DNA of 64,000 nt. Source: Serratia sp. H1w. Its GTDB lineage: Bacteria; Pseudomonadota; Gammaproteobacteria; Enterobacterales; Enterobacteriaceae. This document shows positions 37,795 through 48,797 of this stretch, one piece after another (within the stretch, counting starts at the first letter, position 1; each line of letters begins with the position of its first letter). The position numbers and the translations under genes were made by a program. The notes beneath the pieces are model-generated. The model was not told the origin of the DNA. It saw only the letters and a list, made by a program, of their open reading frames with translations, and ran no database searches. The stretch is taken from contig NZ_AYMQ01000055.1 in NCBI RefSeq assembly GCF_000633355.1, positions 62,001 through 126,000 of the forward strand. Reading direction: 5' to 3'.

Positions 37795-37801
37795 ACTGTA
37801 G

Positions 37802-37877
37802 TGGTGGGTGATGACGGGCTCGAACCGCCGACCCCCTCCGTGTAAAGGAGATGCTCTACCAACTGAGCTAATCACCC
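37802..37877 (-). tRNA. tRNA-Val (TAC)
   Basis: A 76-nt tRNA with encoded CCA: acceptor GGGTGAT / ATCACCC, anticodon stem CTCC/GGAG around loop TTTACAC (anticodon TAC), and T-arm GGTTCGAGCCC. It is the only valine tRNA in the cluster; E. coli has two here. Confidence 0.97.
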
Positions 37878-37903
37878 ACTATCGTGGTTACTACTTGAGA
37901 AAT

Positions 37904-37988
37904 TGGTGGGTCGTGCAGGATTAGCGGCTATTGCCGTGGTCTCACTGCGTTCGGCTCGAACCTTTGACGGTTCTCATCCTTTTCGATT
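37904..37988 (-). repeat. tRNA-3'-end-derived repeat D
   Basis: It begins with exactly the 19 terminal bases of tRNA-Lys (TGGTGGGTCGTGCAGGATT on the plus strand), then about 34 unrelated bases, then TCGAACCT, resuming the T-arm. The minus-strand transcript would thus end in a mock tRNA 3' end with CCA. It lies between tRNA-Lys (38015) and tRNA-Val. Confidence 0.8.
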
Positions 37989-38014
37989 CCACTCTTTACC
38001 AACTCGTTAAGAAT

Positions 38015-38090
38015 TGGTGGGTCGTGCAGGATTCGAACCTGCGACCAATTGATTAAAAGTCAACTGCTCTACCAACTGAGCTAACGACCC
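38015..38090 (-). tRNA. tRNA-Lys (TTT), first of the operon
   Basis: A 76-nt tRNA with encoded CCA and anticodon TTT. It is the promoter-proximal tRNA; the promoter should lie in 38100-38210, but no single -35/-10 pair stands out. Confidence 0.98.
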
Positions 38091-38215
38091 AATTTCCTAG
38101 CTGCTTTAACACTTTGCAAGTTGTCTTGGCAACGGCGGCATATATTACTAATTTATCTCGGCAGCGCAACCTAAATTTTGGTGCAATAGGTTCAACTGCT
38201 TGTTCTTCACGCGAA

Positions 38216-38264
38216 TGAGCCCAGAATTCGGTCAAATTGACTAACTTCTGGGCTCAATTTTTTA
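38216..38264. terminator. Hairpin between cpoB and the tRNA operon
   Basis: TGAGCCCAGAA and TTCTGGGCTCA form a perfect 11-bp stem with a 19-base loop. The T run (ATTTTTTAC) lies on the plus-strand side, so it best fits plus-strand termination; as a minus-strand terminator of cpoB it lacks a U tail. Confidence 0.55.
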
Positions 38265-38265
38265 C

Positions 38266-39069
38266 TTACAAACTGGCTTCGCGTTTCTTGGCCTGCTTGG
38301 CCGCATCGCTGGTCGGGTACGATTTGATCACCTGCTGGTAAACGGCTTTGGCTTTATCAGCCTGACCTTTTTCCTGCATGATCACCCCAACTTTATACAT
38401 TGCGTCCGGCGCCTTGGGTGATTTTGGGTAACTCTTGACCACCACTGCATAATAGTATGCCGCGTCTTCCTTCTTACCCTTGTTGTAGAACAACTGCCCC
38501 AGCCAATAGTTGGCATTAGGCAGGTAAGTGGATTTCGGATACTGCTTTATGAAAGCCTGAAAAGCGGGGATCGCCTGATCGTACTGCTTTTTTTCCAGCG
38601 CCAGTGAAACAGCGGCGTTATAGTCGCTGTTTTCATCGCCCGTACTAGCCGCAGCGGCTGTCGCACCCGCAGGAGCGCTGCCAGCGCCGTCAGAGGACGC
38701 CGCGGCGGCTGTACCACCTGCGGCCCCTGCTGCTGCGCCAGCGGAATTCTGTGCGCCACCCTGGCTAAGGCTATCCATCTGTTGATAGATCTGTTTCTGG
38801 CGTTCAACCACCTGATTCAACTGATACTGACTTTCCTGGATTTGCCCACGAAGCGTATCGATATCACGTTGGTTGTCAGAGAGTTGTTGCTGGAGTTGGT
38901 TCAAAAGCTGGCCCTGAGCATTACTGATACGCTCAAGTGATGTGACACGGTCTTCGACCGAGCCGGAGCCGACATTACTGATTGGCGCTTGGGCAGTAGC
39001 GGCCCATGGGACCGCTACGCCAACCAGTAACGCCAGACTCAACAGGTGATGTCTGAGGTTACTGTTCAT
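38266..39069 (-). CDS. cpoB: Cell division coordinator CpoB (YbgF)
   Basis: CpoB (267 residues) is a periplasmic protein that couples Tol energy use to PBP1B activity at septation. A signal peptide ends near ATAQA-PIS; residues about 40-95 form the trimerising coiled coil (Gln/Leu-rich); an Ala/Gly/Ser-rich linker follows (about 100-145); the C-terminus holds three TPR motifs (DYNAAVSLALEKKQYDQAIPAF, NYWLGQLFYNKGKKEDAAYYY, MYKVGVIMQEKGQADKAKAVY). It starts nine bases after the pal stop. Confidence 0.96.
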   Translation of the reverse strand: MNSNLRHHLLSLALLVGVAVPWAATAQAPISNVGSGSVEDRVTSLERISNAQGQLLNQLQQQLSDNQRDIDTLRGQIQESQYQLNQVVERQKQIYQQMDSLSQGGAQNSAGAAAGAAGGTAAAASSDGAGSAPAGATAAAASTGDENSDYNAAVSLALEKKQYDQAIPAFQAFIKQYPKSTYLPNANYWLGQLFYNKGKKEDAAYYYAVVVKSYPKSPKAPDAMYKVGVIMQEKGQADKAKAVYQQVIKSYPTSDAAKQAKKREASL

Positions 39070-39078
39070 GCGAATCTC

Positions 39079-39588
39079 TTAGTAAACCAGAACTGCACGA
39101 CGGTTTTTAGCATAGGCTGCTTCGTCGTGGCCCAGTACTGCTGGCTTCTCTTTACCGTAAGAAACGATAGAGATCTGGTCAGCAGAAACGCCTTTGCCTT
39201 GCAGGTACATTTTAACTGCGTTAGCACGACGCTCACCCAGAGCGATGTTGTATTCTGGCGTGCCGCGCTCATCCGCGTGACCTTCAACAGTCACTTTGTA
39301 GGATGGGTTGTTACGCAGGAAAGCAGCATGCGCATCCAGCATCTGAGCGAACTCAGAGCTAACGTCATACTTGTCCAGGCCGAAGTAAACAATGTTGTTA
39401 CGTTGCAGTTCTTGCATCTGCAGACGTGCTTGTTCTTCAGAAGACAGGTTGCTGCTGCCGTTTTCTGTACCAGTGCCAGCGCCCATACCGGATTGATCGT
39501 TATTCGCGCTTTTGTTAGAACTACAAGCCGCTACAGCCAGAACTGGCAGTGCCAGCAGAAGCCCTTTCAGCACTTTGTTCAGTTGCAT
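39079..39588 (-). CDS. pal: Peptidoglycan-associated outer membrane lipoprotein Pal
   Basis: Pal (169 residues) anchors the outer membrane to peptidoglycan and binds TolB. The lipobox LAVAAC places the lipidated Cys at residue 22. The OmpA-like domain has [21 protein letters not shown], which binds meso-diaminopimelate. ATG 39588 ([15 protein letters not shown]) is chosen because it gives a proper lipoprotein signal; a longer start 33 bases upstream would not. Confidence 0.98.
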   Translation of the reverse strand: MQLNKVLKGLLLALPVLAVAACSSNKSANNDQSGMGAGTGTENGSSNLSSEEQARLQMQELQRNNIVYFGLDKYDVSSEFAQMLDAHAAFLRNNPSYKVTVEGHADERGTPEYNIALGERRANAVKMYLQGKGVSADQISIVSYGKEKPAVLGHDEAAYAKNRRAVLVY

Positions 39589-39635
39589 TTCTTTGATCCT
39601 TTTATAGTTTTTGCCATACATATTTTACACATGCA

Positions 39636-40928
39636 TCACAGATACGGCGACCAGGCAGGGAATTTGACCTGTCCATCGGTTGCCGGAAGACGCGCTTTGA
39701 AACGCCCATCAGTCGATACCAACTGCAGCACGGAGCCCATACCTTGCGTGGAGCTATAGATCACCATGGTGCCGTTTGGTGCGATACTAGGCGTTTCATC
39801 CAGGAACGTGTCCGTTAACATTTGAACGGCTCCCGATCCGAGATCTTGTTTGGCGATATGTTGAACCCCATTGTTGGAGCTCACCATCACCAGGAATTTG
39901 CCATCGAAACTCACATCGGAGTCCTGATTCTGGGCTCCTTCCCAGGTTAGGCGCTGTGGTGCGCCGCCGTTAGCGCCAACCTTATAAATCTGTGGGCGAC
40001 CGCCCTGGTCAGAGGTATAAGCCAGAGATTGACCATCTGGGAACCAGCTTGGTTCGGTATTGTTGCTACGGCCATCGGTGATCTGGCTGATTTGGCCAGA
40101 GCCGAGGTTCATCACATACAGGTTCAGGCTGCCGGTTTTAGACAGCGCGAAAGCCAGGCGACTACCGTCTGGAGAGAACGCTGGAGCACCGTTGTGACGT
40201 GGGAATGAGGCAATCTGACGGATTGCACCGTTAGCCAACGTCTGCACAACCAGCGCTGATTTACCGCTCTCAAAGGTCACGTAGGCCAGCTTGCTGCCAT
40301 CTGGCGACCAGGCTGGTGACATCAGTGGCTCTGGTGAGCGATGCACTGGCACCTGGTTGTAGCCATCGTAATCCGATACGCGCAGTTCGTACGGGAATTT
40401 CCCGCCGTTGGTCTGCACCACGTAGGCGATACGAGTACGGAATGCGCCCTTGATGCCGGTCAGCTTCTCAAATACGCCATCGCTGGCGGTATGAGCCGCA
40501 TAACGCAGCCACTGTTTGGTCACTTTAAACTGGTTCTGTGCCAACACGGTACCAGGCGCACCTGAAGTATCCACCAGTTGGTAGGAAACCAGATAGCTGC
40601 CGTCGGCACCAGGCTGAACCTGACCAACCACTACGGCATCAATGCCCAGCGCAGTCCAGGCCGCAGGCGTAACTTCGGCCGCGGTAGTCGGCTGCTGCGG
40701 CATACGTGCCACATCAATCGGGTTGAATTTGCCGCTGTTACGTAGATCTGCACCTACGATCTGGCCAACATCTTCAGGAGGCGTGCCTGGACCCGCCCAT
40801 TTAAATGGCACCACGCCAATCGGGCGAGCGGAGTCGACCCCTTGGGTGATTTCAATGCGAACTTCCGCATGCAGCACGGACGCCCACAGAACAATAAGAC
40901 CTAACGCTACTCGAAATGCCTGCTTCAT
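39636..40928 (-). CDS. tolB: Tol-Pal system periplasmic protein TolB
   Basis: TolB (430 residues) shuttles between Pal and TolA in the periplasm. A signal peptide ends near [11 protein letters not shown], exposing the TolA-binding N-terminus. An alpha/beta domain is followed by a six-bladed beta-propeller with repeated [45 protein letters not shown] motifs, the Pal-binding part. Confidence 0.98.
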   Translation of the reverse strand: MKQAFRVALGLIVLWASVLHAEVRIEITQGVDSARPIGVVPFKWAGPGTPPEDVGQIVGADLRNSGKFNPIDVARMPQQPTTAAEVTPAAWTALGIDAVVVGQVQPGADGSYLVSYQLVDTSGAPGTVLAQNQFKVTKQWLRYAAHTASDGVFEKLTGIKGAFRTRIAYVVQTNGGKFPYELRVSDYDGYNQVPVHRSPEPLMSPAWSPDGSKLAYVTFESGKSALVVQTLANGAIRQIASFPRHNGAPAFSPDGSRLAFALSKTGSLNLYVMNLGSGQISQITDGRSNNTEPSWFPDGQSLAYTSDQGGRPQIYKVGANGGAPQRLTWEGAQNQDSDVSFDGKFLVMVSSNNGVQHIAKQDLGSGAVQMLTDTFLDETPSIAPNGTMVIYSSTQGMGSVLQLVSTDGRFKARLPATDGQVKFPAWSPYL

Positions 40929-41060
40929 CTCATCTCCCTTATCCAGGCGGGATGCCTGCGATAATTTAGCAGAATTTTAACAAACCAACGCCAACAAAAC
41001 TACCTATTCCCTGTTGGCTACCTTGGCACATCCATGCACTTTACTCGGTTAAAACAATCA

Positions 41061-42266
41061 TTATTCGGGCTTAAATACTAGGGTAGCATTCTTAAAGTGC
41101 TCATAAACCGCCTGGCTCGGTGGCTTTGGTATTTTTGCCAATTTAGCTGCAGCTACAGCAGCTTGGCACAAAGCAGGATCGCCACCAATAGCCCTAACAT
41201 CAACTAAGAATCCATCTGGTGCCAATTTGATACTCAAATCGCAAGTTTTGCCAATAAACGAGCTCGGATCAAAGAATTTGCTCTGAATAGCCGCCTTAAT
41301 TTGCTCTTGATAACCTGCAATATCCGCACCACTTGCCCCCGCAGTCTTGGCATTACCCTGCCCTGCTGGTTTACCATCGCCTTTGGCTTTGCCTGCTCCC
41401 CCACCTTTCGGCGCGTTTTTACCATCAGCCAAATCACCAAACAGATTATCTACGTCGGCTGACTGCTTGGCAGCTTCAGCGGCCTTCTTCTTGGCATCTG
41501 CGGCTTTCTTGGCGGCGGCAGCCTTCTCGGCAGCAGCGGCTTTTTTCGCTTCCTCTGCTGCGGCCTTCTTCTCGGCATCAGCAGCGGCTTTCTTCTCTGC
41601 AGCCTCAGCAGCTTTTTGTTCAGCTGCCGCTGCGGCTTCTTTCTTCGCCTCTTCCGCCTGCTTCTTGGCAGCGGCAGCGGCGGCAGCTTCTTTCTTGGCT
41701 TGCGCCTCGGCTTTCTGCTGTGCGTCTGCCTGCGCCTTGGCTATTTTATCCGCCTCGGCTTTGGCTTTCGCCGCAGCCTGTTCGGCTGCCTTATGTTGTT
41801 CTTTGGCCTTCGCCGCGGCGGTTTCTGCCGCTTTCTGCTGTTCAGCGGCCTGTTGCTGCTGCTCGGCGGCTTTCTTCTGCTGTTCGGCCTGTGCCTTGGC
41901 GTCCTGCGCGGCTTTTTCCTGCGCGGCCAAACGCTCTTGTTCCAATTCTTTCAGGCGCTGCTGTTCCGCCGCCTGCTTCTGCTGCAGCTCTTCAGCCTGC
42001 TGCTCCGCCTTCTTCTGGCGCTGCTTTTCTGCACGCTGTGCATCGCTGCTCTGTTGCTGCTGGCGATTGTACTGCTCAACCACCGCACCGGGATCAACCA
42101 TCACGGCCCCAACTACGGAACCATCACCGCCGCCGCCTGCACTACTCATTTCAGTATTTTCGTACAGCGAACCCCAGATCAACAGGGCAATCAATAGAAT
42201 GTGCAGAACCACCGAAACAATAACGGAACGGTTCAGCTTATCATTTTGCTCAGTTGCCTTTACCAA
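41061..42266 (-). CDS. tolA: Tol-Pal system protein TolA
   Basis: TolA (401 residues from this start) spans the periplasm. Domain I has one helix (SVIVSVVLHILLIALLIWGS); domain II is a very long Ala/Lys/Gln/Glu-rich helix (about residues 60-290, with runs such as AAKAKAEADKIAKAQADAQ); domain III (GADIAGYQEQIKAAIQSKF, later CDLSIKLAPDG) binds TolB. TTG 42266 gives MVKATEQNDKLNRS, matching the E. coli start MSKATEQNDK; a GTG at 42311 would add 15 unusual residues. Start choice is uncertain. Confidence 0.93.
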   Translation of the reverse strand: MVKATEQNDKLNRSVIVSVVLHILLIALLIWGSLYENTEMSSAGGGGDGSVVGAVMVDPGAVVEQYNRQQQQSSDAQRAEKQRQKKAEQQAEELQQKQAAEQQRLKELEQERLAAQEKAAQDAKAQAEQQKKAAEQQQQAAEQQKAAETAAAKAKEQHKAAEQAAAKAKAEADKIAKAQADAQQKAEAQAKKEAAAAAAAKKQAEEAKKEAAAAAEQKAAEAAEKKAAADAEKKAAAEEAKKAAAAEKAAAAKKAADAKKKAAEAAKQSADVDNLFGDLADGKNAPKGGGAGKAKGDGKPAGQGNAKTAGASGADIAGYQEQIKAAIQSKFFDPSSFIGKTCDLSIKLAPDGFLVDVRAIGGDPALCQAAVAAAKLAKIPKPPSQAVYEHFKNATLVFKPE

Positions 42267-42344
42267 AATAGAATCCCAAAAACTGCTGCTTAAACGGGGT
42301 CCCTGCGCCACAGGGCAGGAACCGGGTTGCCACTGACCTTACGG

Positions 42345-42773
42345 TTAGATTGGCTGGGTCATCAACCCTACGGAAGCGACACCCGCCTGATGCAGAATAT
42401 TCAATGCCTTGATAATCTCATCGTACGGGACTTCCTTGGCCCCACCGATCAAAAACACCGTCTTCGGATTAGCTGCCAGACGCGACTTGGCTTCGGCCGC
42501 CACCTGCTCAGGCGGCAACAGCTCCATACGGTTGTGATCCACCACCAGGGTGTACTGACCTACGCCGGAAACCTCCAGGATCACCGGTGGATTATCGTCG
42601 CTGGACACCGTTTTAGAATCGGTGGCATCAGGCAAATCAACCTCAACGCTCTGGGTGATGATGGGTGCGGTTGCCATAAAGATCAGCAACAGCACCAACA
42701 AGACGTCCAGCAGCGGAACAATGTTGATTTCCGACTTCAGCTCACGCTTGTTACGACCACGAACTCTCGCCAT
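42345..42773 (-). CDS. tolR: Tol-Pal system protein TolR
   Basis: TolR (142 residues) is an ExbD-type protein with one helix and a periplasmic domain. With TolQ it forms the proton channel that drives TolA; the channel residue Asp23 is present in VPLLDVLLVLLLIF. It follows tolQ by 15 bases. Confidence 0.98.
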   Translation of the reverse strand: MARVRGRNKRELKSEINIVPLLDVLLVLLLIFMATAPIITQSVEVDLPDATDSKTVSSDDNPPVILEVSGVGQYTLVVDHNRMELLPPEQVAAEAKSRLAANPKTVFLIGGAKEVPYDEIIKALNILHQAGVASVGLMTQPI

Positions 42774-42788
42774 GCTACCTCCTACTTC

Positions 42789-43876
<1,088 letters not shown>

Positions 43877-43964
43877 TCGACTTCCCAGCAAGACAATTTG
43901 ACGATAGCTACTATACGCAAGACGGATCGGGTTGGGAATGGGTTACTAGATGGGAATGAAAATA

Positions 43965-43989
43965 ATTATGGGCCTGAACGGCCCATAAT
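43965..43989 (-). terminator. Terminator after ybgE
   Basis: ATTATGGGCC and GGCCCATAAT form a perfect 10-bp stem with a 5-base loop and a TATTTT tail on the minus strand, 19 bases after the ybgE stop. Confidence 0.75.
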
Positions 43990-44008
43990 CAGGGGGATGC
44001 GTAATAGA

Positions 44009-44305
44009 TTATAAAGAAACGTAAAGTAATCCTGCGGCCAGGATCACAATTGCAGGTAATGGCGCGAAAAATGCACGCCAAAACGTGCTTTGAGGCCGGA
44101 AGCCGACACCGTGAACGATGCCCGCACACACCGCCCAGATCAGCAAGATACCTTGCCAAATCTCTATCGAGCTAGTGTGTGCAGCAAAGCGGCTAGGATC
44201 CCAAAAGATACATCCCGCTAAAATCACCGCCAGCACCAATGAAAGGGCCCGAACCGGACCCTTGTCGGTGATGGCGTACAGCTTGTCAGCCAGTGACGAA
44301 CTCAT
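44009..44305 (-). CDS. ybgE: Cyd operon inner-membrane protein YbgE
   Basis: YbgE (98 residues) has three hydrophobic helices (ALSLVLAVILAGCIFW, IWQGILLIWAVCAGIVHGVGF, PLPAIVILAAGLLYV). Its function is unknown; it travels with cydABX. ATG 44305 shares one base with the cydX stop; a GTG directly before is less likely. Confidence 0.93.
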   Translation of the reverse strand: MSSSLADKLYAITDKGPVRALSLVLAVILAGCIFWDPSRFAAHTSSIEIWQGILLIWAVCAGIVHGVGFRPQSTFWRAFFAPLPAIVILAAGLLYVSL

Positions 44306-44418
44306 CACTTACCGTCTTGCTGCGCTTTTGAATCTTCACTGTGCTCAAGCGCCAGCGCCGTGATGATACCGAAGGCACAGGCAAGAAGCGTTCCGAGGAT
44401 CCAGGCAAAATACCACAT
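44305..44418 (-). CDS. cydX: Cytochrome bd-I accessory subunit CydX
   Basis: CydX (37 residues) is a single-helix subunit that stabilises the haems of cytochrome bd. It reads MWYFAWILGTLLACAFGII and then TALALEHSEDS, with the essential WYFAWILG N-terminus of the family. AAGGAG lies seven bases before ATG 44418. It sits between cydB and ybgE as in E. coli. Confidence 0.97.
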   Translation of the reverse strand: MWYFAWILGTLLACAFGIITALALEHSEDSKAQQDGK

Positions 44419-44435
44419 GGTTTAGCTCCTTTTGC

Positions 44436-45575
44436 TTAGTACAGCGAATGCTTATTTTTTTCGATGAAGTTCTTATCCAGGCGACCAAACATTTTGTAGT
44501 ACGCCCAAGCGGTGTACGCCAAAACGATTGGCACGAAGATAATCGCAACAACGGTCATCACCTGCAGTGTGAACATGCTGGAAGTCGCATCCCACATAGT
44601 CAGGCTGACGTTAGGCACGGTACTTGATGGCATAACGAACGGGAACATGGTTACCCCAGCCGTCAAGATTACACAGGCAATCGTCAGTGATGAAGTCAGG
44701 AACGCCATCGCCGCTTTGTCCAAACGGGCAAACAGGATGGTGAACAGTGGCAGAACCACGCCCAACGCCGGCAGTGCCCACAGGATTGGATACTTGTTGT
44801 AGTTGATCAACCAGGCACCCGCCTGATGAGCCACTTCTTTACGCAGCGGGTTGGATTGCGCCGCCGTATCCAGTGCAGAGGTCACCACGAAACCGTCGAT
44901 GCCGTTCACCAGCCAGATACCCGCCAACAGGAAGCATACGCCCATCACCAGCGCAGAAATCTGCGCCGCTGCGCGTGAACGCAGGTGGATTTCGGCAGTA
45001 GTACGCATCTGCAGGTAGGTTGCCCCCTGAGTCACCAGCATGGTCAGGCTGACAATACCGGCCAGCAAACCAAACGGGTTCAACAGTTGGAAGAAGTTGC
45101 CGGTGTAGAACAGGCGCAGATATTCATCGATATGGAACGGTACGCCCTGCAACAGGTTACCGAACGCAACACCGAATACCACCGCAGGCACGAAGCTACC
45201 GATAAAGATGCCCCAGTCCCACATGTTACGCCAGCGGCTGTTCTCCAGCTTCGAACGGTAGTCAAAACCGACCGGGCGGAAGAACAAGGAAGCCAGCACC
45301 AGGATCATGGCCACATAGAAACCAGAGAACGCGGCGGCATAAACCATCGGCCAGGCGGCGAACAGCGCACCACCGGCGGTGATTAGCCACACCTGGTTAC
45401 CGTCCCAGTGCGGGGCGATGGCGTTGATTATTACCCGACGCTCGGTATCGGTTTTACCGATGATGCGCATCAGAATACCGACACCCATATCGAAACCGTC
45501 GGTGACGGCGAAACCGATCAGCAGGACGCCAACCAGGAGCCACCAGATAAATCGCAGTACTTCATAATCAAACAT
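44436..45575 (-). CDS. cydB: Cytochrome bd ubiquinol oxidase subunit II CydB
   Basis: CydB (379 residues) pairs with CydA in the high-affinity quinol oxidase of the inner membrane. It has eight or nine helices; family motifs include FIWWLLVGVLLIGFAVTDGFDMG at the start, DGNQVWLITAGGALFAAWP and FDYRSKLENSRWR. It follows cydA by 15 bases. Confidence 0.98.
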   Translation of the reverse strand: MFDYEVLRFIWWLLVGVLLIGFAVTDGFDMGVGILMRIIGKTDTERRVIINAIAPHWDGNQVWLITAGGALFAAWPMVYAAAFSGFYVAMILVLASLFFRPVGFDYRSKLENSRWRNMWDWGIFIGSFVPAVVFGVAFGNLLQGVPFHIDEYLRLFYTGNFFQLLNPFGLLAGIVSLTMLVTQGATYLQMRTTAEIHLRSRAAAQISALVMGVCFLLAGIWLVNGIDGFVVTSALDTAAQSNPLRKEVAHQAGAWLINYNKYPILWALPALGVVLPLFTILFARLDKAAMAFLTSSLTIACVILTAGVTMFPFVMPSSTVPNVSLTMWDATSSMFTLQVMTVVAIIFVPIVLAYTAWAYYKMFGRLDKNFIEKNKHSLY

Positions 45576-45590
45576 ATCTTGGACTCCTGT

Positions 45591-47159
45591 TTAGCGCGCT
45601 TCCTGCACGGCGGCAGTCGGTTGTTCAAAATGATAGCGGCCAGTTTTCAGGCTGCTTGGACCCAGACGTGCAAACTTGAACATCAGGTACATTTCAGCCA
45701 CCAGGAACAGGGTGTACAAGCCGCAAATCAGCCCCATCGAGAACAGAATGTCGCCTGCGGTCAGCGAAGAGGTCGCGACTGCGGTTGGCAGCACCTCACC
45801 TATCGCCCACGGCTGGCGGCCATACTCTGCCACGAACCAGCCCGCTTCTACTGCAATCCAAGGTAATGGCAGACCGTACAACGCGGCACGCAGCAGCCAT
45901 TTCTTCTGACCGATACGCCCACGCACGACGCTCAGGAACGACATACCGATAATAAACAGCATCAGCACACCACAAGCCACCATGATACGGAAGGCGAAGT
46001 ACAGTGGAGCAACGCGCGGAATAGAATCTTTGGTTGCCTGCTGGATCTGCGCTTCCGTGGCGTCGGTGACGTTTTCGGTATAGCGCTTGAGCAGCATGCC
46101 GTAGCCCAGATCCTGCTTGGTATCGTTGAATGCACTACGCACTGCCGGATCGGTATTGCCGCCACGCAGCTCTTCCAGCAACTGGTAAGCCTTCATACCG
46201 TTACGGATACGTACCTGATGTTGTGCCATCAGATCGCGCAGACCGATAACCGGAGTGTCGATGGAACGAGTAGCGATCAGGCCAAGTGCCCAAGGAATTT
46301 GAATCGCGAAGGAGTTCTCCATTTTCTCCTGGTTCGGAATACCGAACAGGGTAAATGCGGCCGGAGCCGGTTGAGTTTCCCATTCCGCTTCAATGGCAGC
46401 CAGTTTGGTTTTCTGCACGTCCCCCATTTCGTAACCGGATTCATCACCCAGCACGATAACGGAAAGGATCGCAGCCATACCGAAGCTGGCAGCAATGGCG
46501 AACGAACGCTTGGCAAAGGCGATGTCACGCCCTTTCAGCAGATAGTAAGCGCTGATGCCCAGCACGAACATCGCGCCGGTGGTGTAACCAGAGGCCACGG
46601 TGTGAACAAACTTCACCTGTGCGACCGGGTTCAGAACCAGCTCAGAGAAGCTGAGCATCTCCATACGCATGGTTTCGAAGTTGAAGTCGGAGGCGATTGG
46701 GTTTTGCATCCAGCCGTTAGCGACCAGGATCCACAACGCAGACAGGTTTGAGCCGAGGGCGACAAACCAGGTAACGGTCATGTGTTGGATCTTGCTCAGG
46801 CGGTCCCAGCCGAAGAAGAACAGACCAACCAGCGTCGATTCCAGGAAGAACGCCATCAGACCTTCGATAGCCAGAGGGGCCCCGAAGATGTCACCAACGT
46901 AGTGAGAGAAGTACGACCAGTTGGTCCCGAACTGGAACTCCATGGTCAACCCGGTGGCCACACCCAGAGCAAAGTTGATTGCAAACAACTTGCCCCAGAA
47001 TTTGGTCATATCTTTATAAATTTGTTTGCCGGACAGCACATATACCGTTTCCATAATCGCCAGCAAAAACGCCATACCCAGCGTTAATGGGACAAATAGG
47101 AAGTGGTACATCGCCGTTAAAGCAAACTGTAAGCGCGACAGTTCGACAATATCAAACAT
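45591..47159 (-). CDS. cydA: Cytochrome bd ubiquinol oxidase subunit I CydA
   Basis: CydA (522 residues) carries haems b558, b595 and d and the quinol site. Haem ligand His19 is in [16 protein letters not shown]; the [13 protein letters not shown] motif and the preceding Q-loop region (residues roughly 250-380) mark the L-subfamily. The enzyme reduces oxygen to water at low oxygen and generates proton motive force by charge separation. Confidence 0.99.
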   Translation of the reverse strand: MFDIVELSRLQFALTAMYHFLFVPLTLGMAFLLAIMETVYVLSGKQIYKDMTKFWGKLFAINFALGVATGLTMEFQFGTNWSYFSHYVGDIFGAPLAIEGLMAFFLESTLVGLFFFGWDRLSKIQHMTVTWFVALGSNLSALWILVANGWMQNPIASDFNFETMRMEMLSFSELVLNPVAQVKFVHTVASGYTTGAMFVLGISAYYLLKGRDIAFAKRSFAIAASFGMAAILSVIVLGDESGYEMGDVQKTKLAAIEAEWETQPAPAAFTLFGIPNQEKMENSFAIQIPWALGLIATRSIDTPVIGLRDLMAQHQVRIRNGMKAYQLLEELRGGNTDPAVRSAFNDTKQDLGYGMLLKRYTENVTDATEAQIQQATKDSIPRVAPLYFAFRIMVACGVLMLFIIGMSFLSVVRGRIGQKKWLLRAALYGLPLPWIAVEAGWFVAEYGRQPWAIGEVLPTAVATSSLTAGDILFSMGLICGLYTLFLVAEMYLMFKFARLGPSSLKTGRYHFEQPTAAVQEAR

Positions 47160-47862
47160 CTTGACTCCTTGCTCCTCGCAGGAAGACTCCGACTTGCGGT
47201 TATCGGTATTACTCCCGAAAGAGTAGCCGGTAACGCCCCGCAGTGAATGCCCTTAAACACAACAAAATTTGATCCAGCCTCTCCGCTTTCAACCGTACAT
47301 TCAGTGCCAGACCACCAGGGGCAGGAGCAAAACGCACCAATGAAAACCGACAGCGGGTAACAAATGCAACAAGATCAACCATCCGTAATTACACAATGGC
47401 ATGATACTCGCCAAAGCCCACACAATAAATAGGTATTTGCGTGACACAGGTTGGACTTTTGGCTACAGGTCAAAAATCAGCCTAAATAGGTAGCTAGGCC
47501 TATATTGATCCAGGACAATTTAAGCATATTTGCATATTATTTCCATATCGATTGTCGCTTTTCCGCTAATTTCCATAGCGTCATGTTAAGTAATTTCTCA
47601 ATTGTTTTTTATTGGTATTTTTGTGTTAAATAAATGTGATTTAAAAGAACCCCCATTGTATTAATTAAGTCATTAATTGCGTCTTGTATTAACTTTTTAT
47701 TTTCAATGGCGATTGCAGTGAGTTGACTCACAAATCTGCTTTTTGCTAAGTAATCATAGACCATGTTGCGAGGTTGATCGCATAACCTGCAAACACTGTG
47801 AGGACAGTTGGCAACTTGCACACCAAGAGATTGAAAAAAATAATTCCTTGTCAGTGACTTAT
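47160..47862. other. Upstream region of cydA
   Basis: About 700 bp, AT-rich from 47490 to 47700. A weak FNR-like site TTGATCCAGGACAA (47505-47518, 8 of 10 defined bases) and several GTTAA/TTAAC ArcA-like repeats (47582-47630) fit oxygen control of cydAB, but none is proven. The E. coli mngAB genes that lie here are absent. An 85-codon minus-strand frame at 47609-47866 has no family resemblance. Confidence 0.5.
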
Positions 47863-47890
47863 ACAAAAAAAGCCGCCCATAGGGCGGCCA
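47863..47890 (-). terminator. Terminator of the sdh-suc operon
   Basis: GCCGCCC and GGGCGGC form a perfect 7-bp GC stem with a 3-base loop; on the minus strand it is followed by seven T. It lies 37 bases after the sucD stop. Confidence 0.92.
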
Positions 47891-47927
47891 AACATGTCGA
47901 GATTTTATTATTTGCTATACGGTATTA
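47864..47927 (-). ncRNA. Possible 3' UTR-derived small RNA after sucD (SdhX-like)
   Basis: In E. coli the sucD 3' end is processed into the Hfq-dependent RNA SdhX (RybD). Here the region from the sucD stop to the strong U-rich terminator has the same position and an A/U-rich single-stranded part (AAATAATAAAATC). Only position and terminator support it. Confidence 0.35.
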
Positions 47928-48797
47928 ACGATTCAGGATCGCCTTCACTGCATCACCGATATCAGCCAGGCTGCGTACGGTTTTCACTCCTGCCGCTTCC
48001 AGAGCCGCGAACTTCTCATCCGCAGTCCCTTTGCCGCCGGCAATAATGGCGCCAGCATGGCCCATACGTTTGCCTTTAGGCGCGGTAACGCCAGCGATAT
48101 AACCCACTACCGGCTTGGTGACGTGCTCTTTGATATAAGCTGCCGCTTCTTCTTCCGCGCTGCCGCCAATCTCACCGATCATCACAATAGCTTCAGTCTG
48201 TGGATCTTCCTGGAACAATTTCAGGATATCGATAAAGTTGGAACCCGGGATCGGATCACCACCGATACCCACGCAGGTAGACTGCCCCAGACCGGCGTCA
48301 GTGGTTTGTTTTACCGCTTCATAGGTCAGAGTACCTGAACGGGAAACGATGCCCACTTTGCCTGGCAGGTGGATATGGCCAGGCATGATGCCGATTTTGC
48401 ATTCGCCCGGGGTGATCACACCTGGGCAGTTCGGGCCGATCATACGCACGCCAGCTTCATCCAGCTTCACTTTCACAGTCAGCATATCCAGGGTTGGGAT
48501 GCCTTCGGTGATGGTGATGATCAGTTTGATGCCTGCATCGATGGCTTCCAGAATGGAGTCTTTGCAGAATGGCGCAGGTACGTAGATTACAGACGCGGTA
48601 GCGCCGGTCGCTTCTACGGCTTCACGCACGGTGTTGAACACCGGCAGGCCCAGATGCTGAGTGCCACCTTTGCCCGGGGTCACGCCGCCGACCATTTTGG
48701 TGCCGTAAGCGATAGCTTGTTCGGAGTGGAAGGTACCCTGGCTACCGGTGAAACCCTGGCAAATTACTTTGGTGTTCTTATCGATTAAAATGGACAT
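47925..48797 (-). CDS. sucD: Succinyl-CoA synthetase alpha subunit SucD
   Basis: SucD (290 residues) binds CoA and carries the phosphohistidine that relays phosphate between succinyl phosphate and nucleotide. The CoA-binding start is [22 protein letters not shown], and the active-site His lies in [16 protein letters not shown]. Its ATG shares one base with the sucC stop. Confidence 0.99.
   Translation of the reverse strand: MSILIDKNTKVICQGFTGSQGTFHSEQAIAYGTKMVGGVTPGKGGTQHLGLPVFNTVREAVEATGATASVIYVPAPFCKDSILEAIDAGIKLIITITEGIPTLDMLTVKVKLDEAGVRMIGPNCPGVITPGECKIGIMPGHIHLPGKVGIVSRSGTLTYEAVKQTTDAGLGQSTCVGIGGDPIPGSNFIDILKLFQEDPQTEAIVMIGEIGGSAEEEAAAYIKEHVTKPVVGYIAGVTAPKGKRMGHAGAIIAGGKGTADEKFAALEAAGVKTVRSLADIGDAVKAILNR

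Noticed and set aside
37046-38090. CRISPR-like alternation of repeats and spacers
   Set aside because: The repeated units are tRNA genes and tRNA-derived elements of 76-95 bp with irregular spacing; no cas genes.
41333-42336. Two long open frames opposite tolA
   Set aside because: They mirror the Ala/Lys/Gln-rich repeats of tolA; such shadow frames arise from GC-rich codon bias and have no start signals.
47609-47866. 85-codon minus-strand frame between cydA and sucD
   Set aside because: AT-rich, no family resemblance and a start within sequence next to the suc terminator; most likely chance.
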